A program made the position numbers and the translations under genes. This document shows, in pieces, positions 33,435-40,804 of a stretch of 64,000 nt of DNA (position 1 is the first letter of the stretch; the number at the start of each line of letters is the position of its first letter). The DNA comes from Clostridium niameyense (lineage in GTDB: Bacteria > Bacillota > Clostridia > Clostridiales > Clostridiaceae): NCBI RefSeq assembly GCF_001243045.1, contig NZ_LN849007.1:2198989-2262988 (forward strand), written 5' to 3'. Below the pieces are notes generated by a model, which saw nothing but the letters and a program-made list of their open reading frames with translations, did not search any database and was not told the origin of the DNA.

Positions 33435-34109
33435 ATGTTTATAGTATTGATACGAACCATAATACTATATTTTTTAGTTATTTTATCCATGAGGCTTATG
33501 GGAAAAAAACAGATAGGAGAATTAGAACCTTTCGAACTTGCAATAACTATCATGATTTCAGAATTAGCTTCCCTACCTATGCAAGATACAGAAATTCCAC
33601 TACTACATGGTGTTATACCTATTTTAACCTTATTAGTAATACAAACTACAGTATCTATACTACAACTTAAAAGTGAAAAAATAAGACTTTGGGTGAACGG
33701 AAAACCTAGTATATTAATTGATCAAGGTAAAATAATTAAGCAAGAGCTAAAAAATCAAAGATTTAATATAAATGATTTAATGGAAGAACTTAGACTTCAA
33801 GGTTATTATGATATACAAGATGTAGAGTACGCTATACTAGAAACAAGCGGTCAATTATCTGTAATTCCTAAAACTAATAAAGCCACAGTTACTAAGGAAG
33901 ATTTGTTTATTCAAGCTTCACAAGACAAAGTTCCAATTACATTAATATTAGATGGAAAAGTTAATTTGGATAACTTAAAAGTTGCCCAAAAAGATGAAAA
34001 GTGGTTAAAAGACCAACTTAAGCAAAATCAAATATCATCTTATAGCGAATTAATAATAGCTTTAATAAATTCTAAAGGGCAATTTTATTATCAGAAAAAA
34101 GATTTATAA
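33435..34109 (+). CDS. DUF421 membrane protein (YetF/YdfS type)
   Basis: 224 residues from ATG 33435, seven bases after AAGGAGG. Three N-terminal membrane segments carry the conserved RLMGKKQIGELEPFELAITI motif, then a cytoplasmic two-part domain (LWVNGKPSILIDQGKI, LMEELRLQGYYDIQDVEYAI, QLSVIP). In B. subtilis relatives are forespore-expressed and carried into the spore membrane. The next gene encodes a DUF4363-like protein, a frequent partner in clostridia. Confidence 0.92.
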   Translation: MFIVLIRTIILYFLVILSMRLMGKKQIGELEPFELAITIMISELASLPMQDTEIPLLHGVIPILTLLVIQTTVSILQLKSEKIRLWVNGKPSILIDQGKIIKQELKNQRFNINDLMEELRLQGYYDIQDVEYAILETSGQLSVIPKTNKATVTKEDLFIQASQDKVPITLILDGKVNLDNLKVAQKDEKWLKDQLKQNQISSYSELIIALINSKGQFYYQKKDL

Positions 34110-34121
34110 GTAGGTGATATT

Positions 34122-34502
34122 ATTAAAAAGGCAAAAATTTCTTATATTATATTTTTTATAACTATTATAGTATTGGCTATTTATTCTTTTAAATTAACTA
34201 ATACTTGTAACGATCTTATAAATAAATGTGAAGTATTAGAGCAATCTATAAAATCTGATTCTTGGGAAGCTTCTTATAATGATTCTGTAGATTTACTTAA
34301 AAAATGGGAAAAAGAAAATAGCGTTATATCTTCAATGGTACATCACTCAGAAGTAGATAATATGAATAATGAATTATGGAAACTAACTCAATATACAAAA
34401 TTTAATAATAAAGAAGAATCCTTAGCATCAATCCACGTCATAAAATTTTTATTAAAACATATTATAGAAATGGAAAGAATTAATATAACAAATATTTTAT
34501 AA
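34122..34502 (+). CDS. DUF4363-like membrane-anchored protein, probable AUU start
   Basis: 126 residues if translation starts at ATT 34122, five bases after GGTG in AGGTGAT (34112-34118). The first canonical start in frame is TTG 34173, which has no site and would cut through the N-terminal membrane helix (ISYIIFFITIIVLAIYSF). The rest is a helical, Glu/Lys/Trp-containing extracellular-type domain (KSDSWEASYNDSVDLLKKW, VHHSEVDNMNNELWKL), as in DUF4363. It follows the DUF421 gene by 12 bases and ends in a terminator. AUU initiation is an inference from these facts. Confidence 0.75.
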   Translation: MKKAKISYIIFFITIIVLAIYSFKLTNTCNDLINKCEVLEQSIKSDSWEASYNDSVDLLKKWEKENSVISSMVHHSEVDNMNNELWKLTQYTKFNNKEESLASIHVIKFLLKHIIEMERINITNIL

Positions 34503-34530
34503 TTAATATAGTACTATATTAATTGTTTTT
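34500..34530 (+). terminator. Terminator after DUF4363-like gene
   Basis: A perfect 24-bp palindrome (34501-34524) followed by GTTTTT; the stop codon is inside the stem. Confidence 0.8.
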
Positions 34531-34671
34531 ATTATATAGTACTATACTAGTTCTTTGTATATAACTCATATTTATTTTACTATACTTTAAAAAACCATCT
34601 AAATGTTTTATAATAAACTATAGAAAATAATGTTTTAATAGCTTATAATTAATATTAGAATGTTGAAAAGT

Positions 34672-34699
34672 CCCACCGGGACTTACAAAGTCCCGTGGG
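34672..34699 (+). promoter_or_regulatory. GC-rich hairpin in the fba leader
   Basis: CCCACCGGGACTT (34672-34684) pairs with AAGTCCCGTGGG (34688-34699) with one bulged C, 3-base loop. It lies 32 bases before the aldolase start in an otherwise AT-rich leader, with no T-run after it. A likely TATAAT is at about 34610-34615. It may protect the mRNA or serve as a regulator binding site. Confidence 0.6.
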
Positions 34700-34730
34700 T
34701 TAAAATAACTTTGGAAGGTGGAGTTTAAAA

Positions 34731-35657
34731 ATGGCATTAGTAACAACTAAGGAAATGTTCAAAAAAGCTTATGAAGGTAATTACGCTATAGGTGCCTTCA
34801 ATATTAATAACTTAGAAATATTACAAGGAGTTGTAAATGCTGCAAAAGCTGAAAATTCTGCAGTTATATTACAAGTATCTTCTGGTGCATTAAAATATGC
34901 TGGTCCTAAATATTTAAAGGCTATGGTAGATGCTGCTGTAGAAGAAACTGGAATAGATATAGCCCTACATTTAGATCACGGCCCAGATTTTGAAACTGTA
35001 AAATTAGCTATAGAAACAGGATTTACTTCTGTAATGTTTGACGGTTCTCATTATGACTATGAAGAAAATGTAGCCAAGACTAAAGAAGTTGTTGACTACG
35101 CTCATGCTCATGGAGTTGTTGTTGAAGCTGAACTTGGAGTATTAGCTGGTATAGAAGACGATGTTAAGAGCGACGTACATATATATACTGATCCAGATCA
35201 AGCTGTAGACTTCGTAAATAGAACTGGTGTTGATTCATTAGCTATAGCTATTGGAACAAGCCACGGCGCTTACAAATTCGCTGGAAAAGCTGAATTAAGA
35301 TTTGATATATTAGAAGATATTCAAAATAAGTTACCTGGATTCCCAATAGTTCTTCACGGAGCTTCATCTGTTGATCCAGAATCTGTTGAAACTTGTAATA
35401 AATATGGTGGAAACATAGCTGGAGCTAAAGGGGTACCTGCTGATATGCTTAGAAAAGCATCTTCAATGGCTGTATGTAAAATAAACATGGATACTGACTT
35501 AAGATTAGCTATGACAGCTGCTATAAGAGAAACTCTTGCTAACAATCCAAAAGAATTCGATCCAAGAAAATATTTAGGAGCTGGAAGAACTAGAATAGAA
35601 AATATAGTTAAAACTAAAATCAAAAATGTATTAGGATCAACTGATTCTTTAAAATAA
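34731..35657 (+). CDS. fba: Class II fructose-1,6-bisphosphate aldolase
   Basis: 308 residues, zinc-dependent class IIB. Signatures: AIGAFNINNLEILQGV, ALHLDHGPDFETVKLAIETG (metal His and catalytic Asp), VVEAELGVLAGIEDD, AIGTSHGAYKF and VLHGASSVDPE, with the C-terminal KINMDTDLRLAMTAAIRE. It cleaves fructose-1,6-bisphosphate in glycolysis. ATG after GGAAGGTGGAG. Codon choice is more C-ending (GAC, TAC, TTC) than neighbours, fitting high expression. Confidence 0.96.
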   Translation: MALVTTKEMFKKAYEGNYAIGAFNINNLEILQGVVNAAKAENSAVILQVSSGALKYAGPKYLKAMVDAAVEETGIDIALHLDHGPDFETVKLAIETGFTSVMFDGSHYDYEENVAKTKEVVDYAHAHGVVVEAELGVLAGIEDDVKSDVHIYTDPDQAVDFVNRTGVDSLAIAIGTSHGAYKFAGKAELRFDILEDIQNKLPGFPIVLHGASSVDPESVETCNKYGGNIAGAKGVPADMLRKASSMAVCKINMDTDLRLAMTAAIRETLANNPKEFDPRKYLGAGRTRIENIVKTKIKNVLGSTDSLK

Positions 35658-35661
35658 CCTT

Positions 35662-35700
35662 AAATAAAAGGTATGTTATTTAATAACATACCTTTTATTT
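35662..35700. terminator. Bidirectional terminator after fba
   Basis: A perfect 19-bp stem (35662-35680 with 35682-35700) with A/T-rich outer ends, between the convergent fba and nucleoid-associated protein genes. Confidence 0.92.
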
Positions 35701-35710
35701 AAAATAAATT

Positions 35711-36742
35711 TTATTTTTGTATATAATTATAAGCATTTTTTATTACTATATTTACAGAACCATCTCCTACTCTTTTTATCTCAAACCTATCTGTGTCATG
35801 ATAAGATTGCTCATCTATATATAAATCAATATCCTTATCTATTTTAAGCCTAATCCTTTTAAATTTCTTTTCTACCCATTCTTTATCTACAGTAACCTTT
35901 TCATTTACCCCTTGCTCGGCTATAAACTCATTATAACTAAGTTTAGCTTCTGAATCTCCAAAAATATCTTGGGATAACTCCTCTACATTTATGGTATCTT
36001 TTTCCTTTAGGGCCTTATTTACATTTCTTATAACCTTTTCCGATAAAGATGCATTTTCTTCTAGATTTGATTTAGTCCATTTTTCTGTGGCTTTTACAAA
36101 ACTTTTAGTAATATCTCTTTCATTAGCAATTATAGTACATCCTAAATACTTATTTATAAAGTAATTTGAACCATACTCTTCATTTTTTGATTTACTTTGT
36201 TTATCTATTACCATTAAATTAAAGTCCTGATCCTCTCTTATGGGTTTTATAAATGCGCACTTTTGTATTTTTTGTGAGCTTACTGGAAGTCCTGTAAGTT
36301 CAGGTACTATTTTTATTCCCACTTTTTCATCCACAAAATCTACAACATGTATATAATTTTTAACATAATCCATTTTTAATATAGCAAGCATAGGCCCATA
36401 CTCTGTAGATATAGAAACTACCATTAAATCACAGGAAGAAATATTTTCATTTCCCTTCATCAATATAAAAAGTTGACTAGCTAATTCCTTAGATACATCA
36501 ACTAAATCATTTTGACCATTTAAATATTCTTGAGATATTTCTTTTACTATATTTCTTTCTTTATTAAATACAGCATATTTTAGTTCCTCATCTTTTAAGC
36601 ATCTATCTATATGTTTTAATATAAACTTATAAATTTCATCATCTAAACTAAGTCTATACTGATTTAAAATAGGCTCATCACTATTATTATCTAAAATATG
36701 AATTACAGCCTCATTTATATTTATTTCTTTTATGTATTCCAA
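35711..36742 (-). CDS. Nucleoid-associated protein (37-kDa family)
   Basis: 343 residues from TTG 36742, after AGGAGTGAG; an in-frame ATG at 36763 has no good site. The sequence follows the 37-kDa nucleoid-associated protein family (NdpA/YejK): INEAVIHILDNNSDEPILNQ at the start, LMVVSISTEYGPMLAILKMDYVKNYI, FVDEKVGIKIVPELTGLP, and SLSEKVIRNVNKALKEKDTI. Binding to the nucleoid is known for the Gram-negative members; the role in clostridia is less clear. Monocistronic. Confidence 0.85.
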   Translation of the reverse strand: MEYIKEININEAVIHILDNNSDEPILNQYRLSLDDEIYKFILKHIDRCLKDEELKYAVFNKERNIVKEISQEYLNGQNDLVDVSKELASQLFILMKGNENISSCDLMVVSISTEYGPMLAILKMDYVKNYIHVVDFVDEKVGIKIVPELTGLPVSSQKIQKCAFIKPIREDQDFNLMVIDKQSKSKNEEYGSNYFINKYLGCTIIANERDITKSFVKATEKWTKSNLEENASLSEKVIRNVNKALKEKDTINVEELSQDIFGDSEAKLSYNEFIAEQGVNEKVTVDKEWVEKKFKRIRLKIDKDIDLYIDEQSYHDTDRFEIKRVGDGSVNIVIKNAYNYIQK

Positions 36743-36918
36743 AAAACTCACTCCTATTTCCAATATATAGCATTTATTATATTATATTTTATATACATAA
36801 AAAATTCAAAATTAATTTGTTTTATAGATATTATATTATCATAAAATTTAAATACACTATAGACTACTTTATGTTATAATTCATTATATTAAGCACTTAT
36901 ACTTTAGGAGTGATAATT

Positions 36919-37458
36919 TTGAAAGAATTAGAAACTAGAATTATAGATATAAATATAGATGAAATTCGTTATAAATTAGTACAAATAGGAGCTAAAAAAG
37001 TAAAACAAGAAAATCAAATAAATAATATATACGACTTTCCTGATAATAGACTTATAAAAAATAAAGGATATGCTAGAATTAGATATATAAAGGATCTTAT
37101 AAATAATAAAGAAATATATTATATGACTGTAAAAAAACTACTAAGTCAAAACAAGTTTAAAGTTATGGATGAAAATGAAATAAAAATATCTAATTTAAAT
37201 GAAGGAAAAAATATATTTTCAGCCTTAGGTCTTAATTTAGTGCAATGTATAAAAAAATATAGGGAAAGCTATAAATATAAAAATACCTTAATAGAAATAG
37301 ATATAAATGATCCCTCTTTTTGTCCATTTCCATATATAGAACTTGAAACTAACAATGAAGATGAATTAAAAGAGGTAGTAGAACTTTTAGGGTATACTAT
37401 AAATGACACTACATCTAAAACAATATATGAAATATTAAAAATTAAGTCTGGAGAATAG
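36919..37458 (+). CDS. CYTH domain protein (class IV adenylate cyclase-like)
   Basis: 179 residues from TTG 36919, four bases after AGTGAT in AGGAGTGAT. An N-terminal KELETRIIDINIDEI gives the alternating-acid start of CYTH barrels; further strands show GYARIRYIKDL, YYMTVKKLL, ENEIKI, IKKYRESYKY and TLIEIDINDP, with IELETNNEDEL near the end. CYTH tunnels bind triphosphates with metal; members are thiamine triphosphatases, tripolyphosphatases or cyclases. It starts a four-gene plus-strand cluster. The substrate is unknown. Confidence 0.85.
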   Translation: MKELETRIIDINIDEIRYKLVQIGAKKVKQENQINNIYDFPDNRLIKNKGYARIRYIKDLINNKEIYYMTVKKLLSQNKFKVMDENEIKISNLNEGKNIFSALGLNLVQCIKKYRESYKYKNTLIEIDINDPSFCPFPYIELETNNEDELKEVVELLGYTINDTTSKTIYEILKIKSGE

Positions 37459-37463
37459 CTTTT

Positions 37464-38339
37464 ATGTTTGGATATGTAACCCCTTGCAAAATGGAACTAA
37501 AAATTAAGGAGTATGAAAAATTTAGAGCTTACTATTGTGGTTTGTGTAAAACTATAAAAAAAGATTTTGGAAACCTCCCAAGGGCTACCATAAATTATGA
37601 TATGACTTTTTTAGCTATACTTTTAGATTCTTTAGATAATACCAAAAATAATTATGTTAAAGAACATTGTATAATACACCCTATAAAAAAGAAAGTTATA
37701 ATGATAAATAATGAAGCACTCCACTATGCTGCTTTTTTTAATGTAGCTTTAAGCTATTATAAATTATTAGATAATATATCAGATGATAATTCTGTAAAAA
37801 GTAAAATTTATTCTAAGTTTTTAAAGAAATATTTAAATAAAAATAATTTATTATTAGAAAAGCATATAGACTATGTAGAAACTAGTTTGAAAAATCTATA
37901 TAATGATGAAAAGAATTTTCAAAATAAAAGTATAGACCAATTATCTCATAACTTTGCGGATCTTACTGGTTATATTTTATCTTCCTATAAAGACTTTAAC
38001 TTTAACAATGCATTATATTGGTTAGGATATAATCTTGGAAAATGGATATATATTATAGACGCTTATGATGACTTAGAAAAAGACATGAAAAATAATAAAT
38101 TTAATGCAATAAATAATCTATTTAACGAAAATAATATGAATTATAAAGAATTTTCAACATACATAAAAGACAGGATTGATTTTATATTAATAAATTGCGC
38201 AAATAGCTGTCTTGAAAATCTTAACAAATTACCTATAATTAAAAATAAAGGATTACTATATAATATTCTTCAATTTGGTATTATGGAAAAAATGGAAAAA
38301 ATTTTACGAGGAGTTGAGTTAAATGAAAAATCCCTATGA
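37464..38339 (+). CDS. DUF5685 family protein
   Basis: 291 residues. The N-terminus [20 protein letters not shown] followed by [15 protein letters not shown] (two Cys close together) and the Cys/His-containing [11 protein letters not shown] segment match DUF5685, a mostly helical clostridial family of unknown function. A helical bundle fills the rest ([22 protein letters not shown]). It begins five bases after the CYTH stop and overlaps the DnaJ gene by 17 bases, so all are coupled. The conserved neighbour is a J-domain protein. Confidence 0.85.
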   Translation: MFGYVTPCKMELKIKEYEKFRAYYCGLCKTIKKDFGNLPRATINYDMTFLAILLDSLDNTKNNYVKEHCIIHPIKKKVIMINNEALHYAAFFNVALSYYKLLDNISDDNSVKSKIYSKFLKKYLNKNNLLLEKHIDYVETSLKNLYNDEKNFQNKSIDQLSHNFADLTGYILSSYKDFNFNNALYWLGYNLGKWIYIIDAYDDLEKDMKNNKFNAINNLFNENNMNYKEFSTYIKDRIDFILINCANSCLENLNKLPIIKNKGLLYNILQFGIMEKMEKILRGVELNEKSL

Positions 38340-38910
38340 GGTTTTAGGAGTATCACAAAATGCTTCAAAAGAAGAATTAAAACAAGCTTATAGAAATTTA
38401 GCTAAAAAATATCATCCTGATCAATATGGAGATAATCCTCTTAGAGAATTAGCAGAGCAAAAAATGTGTGAAATCAATGAGGCCTATGATACACTTATGA
38501 AAAACCATGCTGATAATAATAGTTATAACTCAAGTTATAGTTCATCAGATAATACATATGCATCTATTAGAATAGATATTCAACAAGGAAATTTTGCCTC
38601 AGCAGAACATAAATTAAATAATATAAATGTAAGAAATGCTGAATGGCATTACCTTATGGGACTTTTAAATTATTCTAAAGGTTGGTACGATGTAGCTTAT
38701 AATCACTTTAATACCGCTTGCAATTTAGATCCTTCAAATTTTGAATATAGGGATGCTTTAAATAGAATAAATAGGAGTAATGATTCCTATAGAAAACCAT
38801 ACTATTCTCAGAGGACAAATGATTCTGATATATGCAGAATTTGTGGAACTATATACTGTATGGATTGCTGTTGCGAGTGCATGGGTGGAGATCTTATAAG
38901 CTGCTGTTAA
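38323..38910 (+). CDS. J-domain protein with TPR-like middle and Cys-rich tail
   Basis: 195 residues. The J domain occupies residues 1-65, with HPD at 31-33 ([12 protein letters not shown]). A Ser/Asn/Tyr-rich linker leads to two TPR-like helices ([40 protein letters not shown]). The last 35 residues are very Cys-rich ([19 protein letters not shown]), eight or more Cys, possibly a metal- or membrane-associated tail. It would recruit DnaK to a client, perhaps the DUF5685 protein with whose gene it overlaps. Confidence 0.88.
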   Translation: MKNPYEVLGVSQNASKEELKQAYRNLAKKYHPDQYGDNPLRELAEQKMCEINEAYDTLMKNHADNNSYNSSYSSSDNTYASIRIDIQQGNFASAEHKLNNINVRNAEWHYLMGLLNYSKGWYDVAYNHFNTACNLDPSNFEYRDALNRINRSNDSYRKPYYSQRTNDSDICRICGTIYCMDCCCECMGGDLISCC

Positions 38911-38932
38911 ATATAAATGGAGATGATAAATT

Positions 38933-39463
38933 TTGAACTATAGTATGAAATCTTCAAATTTAGCTAAAGGTGGTATATACTCTGCTTTAAGTTTTATATG
39001 TGTATATTTAAGTAGCCTTTTACCAATAAATAAACTATATTTATTAGGCTTAGCCTCTGCTATTACTCCTATATCAGTAATAACTACTAATGTTAAAAAT
39101 ACATTGTTAGTATATATAGCTACAAGTTTATTATCTGCTATGATAATAGGACTCAATAGAGGTACTGTGTTATGCTATATAATATTTTTTGGGCTTTATG
39201 GAATTATAAAATATTATATAGAAAAATTAAATAAACTTTCTATTGAAATATTATTAAAATATCTATACTTTAATATAAGTATACTTATACTTATATTTAT
39301 AGGAAAACTATTCTTTCCATCAGTTAAAATAATATATAAGAATATTTATATATATATAATCATTAGTGAACTAATATTTATAATATTTGACTATGCTTTA
39401 ACTTTACTTATATTTTATATACAAAAACATTTATTGCATAAGATTAACAATAATAATCCATAA
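38933..39463 (+). CDS. Unknown membrane protein (5-6 TM)
   Basis: 176 residues from TTG 38933, seven bases after GGAGATGA. Five to six hydrophobic segments, with LAKGGIYSALSFICVYLSSLLP at the start and repeated YIIISELIFIIFDYALTLLIF at the end. It resembles the DUF2232 or ECF-S-like small polytopic proteins in layout only. It is the last gene of the CYTH-DUF5685-DnaJ cluster and precedes tRNA-Gln. The function is unknown. Confidence 0.75.
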   Translation: MNYSMKSSNLAKGGIYSALSFICVYLSSLLPINKLYLLGLASAITPISVITTNVKNTLLVYIATSLLSAMIIGLNRGTVLCYIIFFGLYGIIKYYIEKLNKLSIEILLKYLYFNISILILIFIGKLFFPSVKIIYKNIYIYIIISELIFIIFDYALTLLIFYIQKHLLHKINNNNP

Positions 39464-39477
39464 ATTGTTATTTGATA

Positions 39478-39505
39478 TTGACAAATTTATTTAATTTGAT
39501 ATAAT
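39478..39505 (+). promoter_or_regulatory. Promoter of tRNA-Gln
   Basis: TTGACA (39478-39483) and TATAAT (39500-39505) with 16-base spacing, about 18 bases before the tRNA 5' end. Confidence 0.85.
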
Positions 39506-39522
39506 TATTGTGTTAATTATAT

Positions 39523-39597
39523 TGCCCATTCGCCAAATGGTAAGGCGCCTGCCTCTGGAGCAGGTATTTGTTGGTTCGAGTCCAGCATGGGCAGCCA
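39523..39597 (+). tRNA. tRNA-Gln (anticodon CTG)
   Basis: Full cloverleaf: acceptor TGCCCAT/ATGGGCA, discriminator G and encoded CCA, D arm with AATGGTAAGGCG, anticodon stem CCTGC/GCAGG around loop CTCTGGA (anticodon CTG), and T arm GGTTCGAGTCC. Reads CAG codons, rare in this AT-rich genome. Single tRNA transcription unit. Confidence 0.96.
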
Positions 39598-39623
39598 AAG
39601 AGTTCGACTTTCGAACTCTTTTT
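39598..39623 (+). terminator. Terminator after tRNA-Gln
   Basis: AAGAGTTCGA pairs with TCGAACTCTT (39598-39607/39611-39620) followed by TTTATTTT, directly after CCA. Confidence 0.93.
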
Positions 39624-39732
39624 ATTTTAAGCTCTATTAGCCTTAGTTGTTGATTTATAACTTCATAATAATAAAAGTTAAGTATGAACCACTCTTATTA
39701 TTTCTAATAGTGTACTTAATTTAATAACTGTT

Positions 39733-39849
39733 CTAATTTACTTTGTATGGATTTTTCTTTTTTATAAAGCAATAACACATAAATATACCCCAAGTGATTA
39801 TACACACCAAAGAAAGACCTTCAAAGAAACCTAACGTAAAATTTTTCAA
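39733..39849 (-). pseudogene. Short membrane-peptide frame, possible gene remnant
   Basis: A 38-codon frame (TTG at 39849 to TAG at 39733) encodes LGFFEGLSLVCIITWGIFMC followed by a basic tail (FIKKKNPYKVN), like the end of a small membrane protein. A stop lies just before the TTG and there is no ribosome binding site, so it may be the surviving 3' end of a decayed gene. The rest of the gap, 39624-39732 and 39850-40066, shows nothing else convincing apart from the ribosome binding site of the next gene. Confidence 0.35.
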
Positions 39850-40066
39850 TTAATCTAATTACATACAATTGTATACAGTTATATAATAACTTTCAATACA
39901 TTTTTCTAAAGACAAAGCAGGCTTTTTTAAATCATTAAATGAATTTTTACATATCTCTGCTTTCCATATAATTTTGATATTACATAGACTATTCATAAAA
40001 TATTTTAATAAAATATCCTTACTTGAGCAGAATATAAATATAAATACTTTAAGTGAGGTGTAAACA

Positions 40067-40468
40067 TTGAATTTTAAAAGAAATAAGTTATTAATCTACA
40101 CTTTATTTTCATTTATATTAACAACTATTTTAGTAATTCCAACATATAATGTTAAAGCATATAAACCTATTTCTTCTACAGAAGTGCAGCAAATTTTATC
40201 TACACCTTCTTCAACTGCATTAATCATAGATGTTAGGACTCCAGAAGAATTTAGTAATGGTCATATTCCTAAAGCTATAAATATACCCTTACAAGTTCTA
40301 AAAGATAGCGTCTTGTCCAAGAACCTAGATAAGCATACTAAAATAATTTTATATTGTTCCACTGGAATACGTTCTAAAAGGGCTGGTGAAATATTAGATT
40401 CTATAGGATTTCATAATATATACCAATTAGGTGGTATAAATAAGTGGCCTTATCCTTTAAAAAAATAA
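40067..40468 (+). CDS. Exported rhodanese-domain protein
   Basis: 133 residues, TTG start after GAGGTG. A basic N-terminus and hydrophobic core (LLIYTLFSFILTTILVIPTY) form a signal peptide or membrane anchor. The single rhodanese domain has ALIIDVRTPEEFSNGHIPKA and the active-site Cys97 loop CSTGIRS, and ends in IYQLGGINKWPYPLKK. Extracellular single-domain rhodaneses carry persulfide sulfur, but the substrate is unknown. Monocistronic. Confidence 0.9.
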   Translation: MNFKRNKLLIYTLFSFILTTILVIPTYNVKAYKPISSTEVQQILSTPSSTALIIDVRTPEEFSNGHIPKAINIPLQVLKDSVLSKNLDKHTKIILYCSTGIRSKRAGEILDSIGFHNIYQLGGINKWPYPLKK

Positions 40469-40480
40469 TATTTTAAATCC

Positions 40481-40747
40481 TTGACAATAAAGGTATCATC
40501 ATATACAATTTAATATAAATTAATATAAAAACATTGAACAAGAGTAGTAATATTTATTCTATCTTAAGAAAACTACTGGTAGCTGAAAAGTAGTGTTAGA
40601 AAAATATGAACTTGCTTGGGAGTTTGTCTATGAGAAGTAGGCACGGTTTAAACCGTTATATTTTTAAGTGAAACCTATTTTTTTGGGTTTAACTAGAGTG
40701 GTACCGCGGAAAAACTTCGTCTCTATAAAGAAAAGAGATGAGGTTTT
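40481..40747 (+). promoter_or_regulatory. Promoter and T-box leader, specifier CTT (Leu), of leuS
   Basis: TTGACA (40481-40486) and TACAAT (40504-40509) with 17-base spacing give a start near 40516. Stem I contains GAACTTGCTTGGGAG with specifier CTT (Leu). The T-box TAGAGTGGTACCGCGG is at 40694-40709, followed by the terminator stem (ACTTCGTCTC with GAGATGAGGT) and a T-run ending near 40757. Uncharged tRNA-Leu should promote readthrough into leuS. Confidence 0.94.
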
Positions 40748-40804
40748 ATTTTTTTAGTTAATAAAATTATTTTAAAATATATGTATAAGGTTAGGAGGCA
40801 AACA

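Noticed and set aside
31667-33553. Long start of the nucleoside kinase at 33553
   Set aside because: It would overlap the divergent DUF421 gene and its ribosome binding site. A good AAGGGAGATG site marks ATG 33319.
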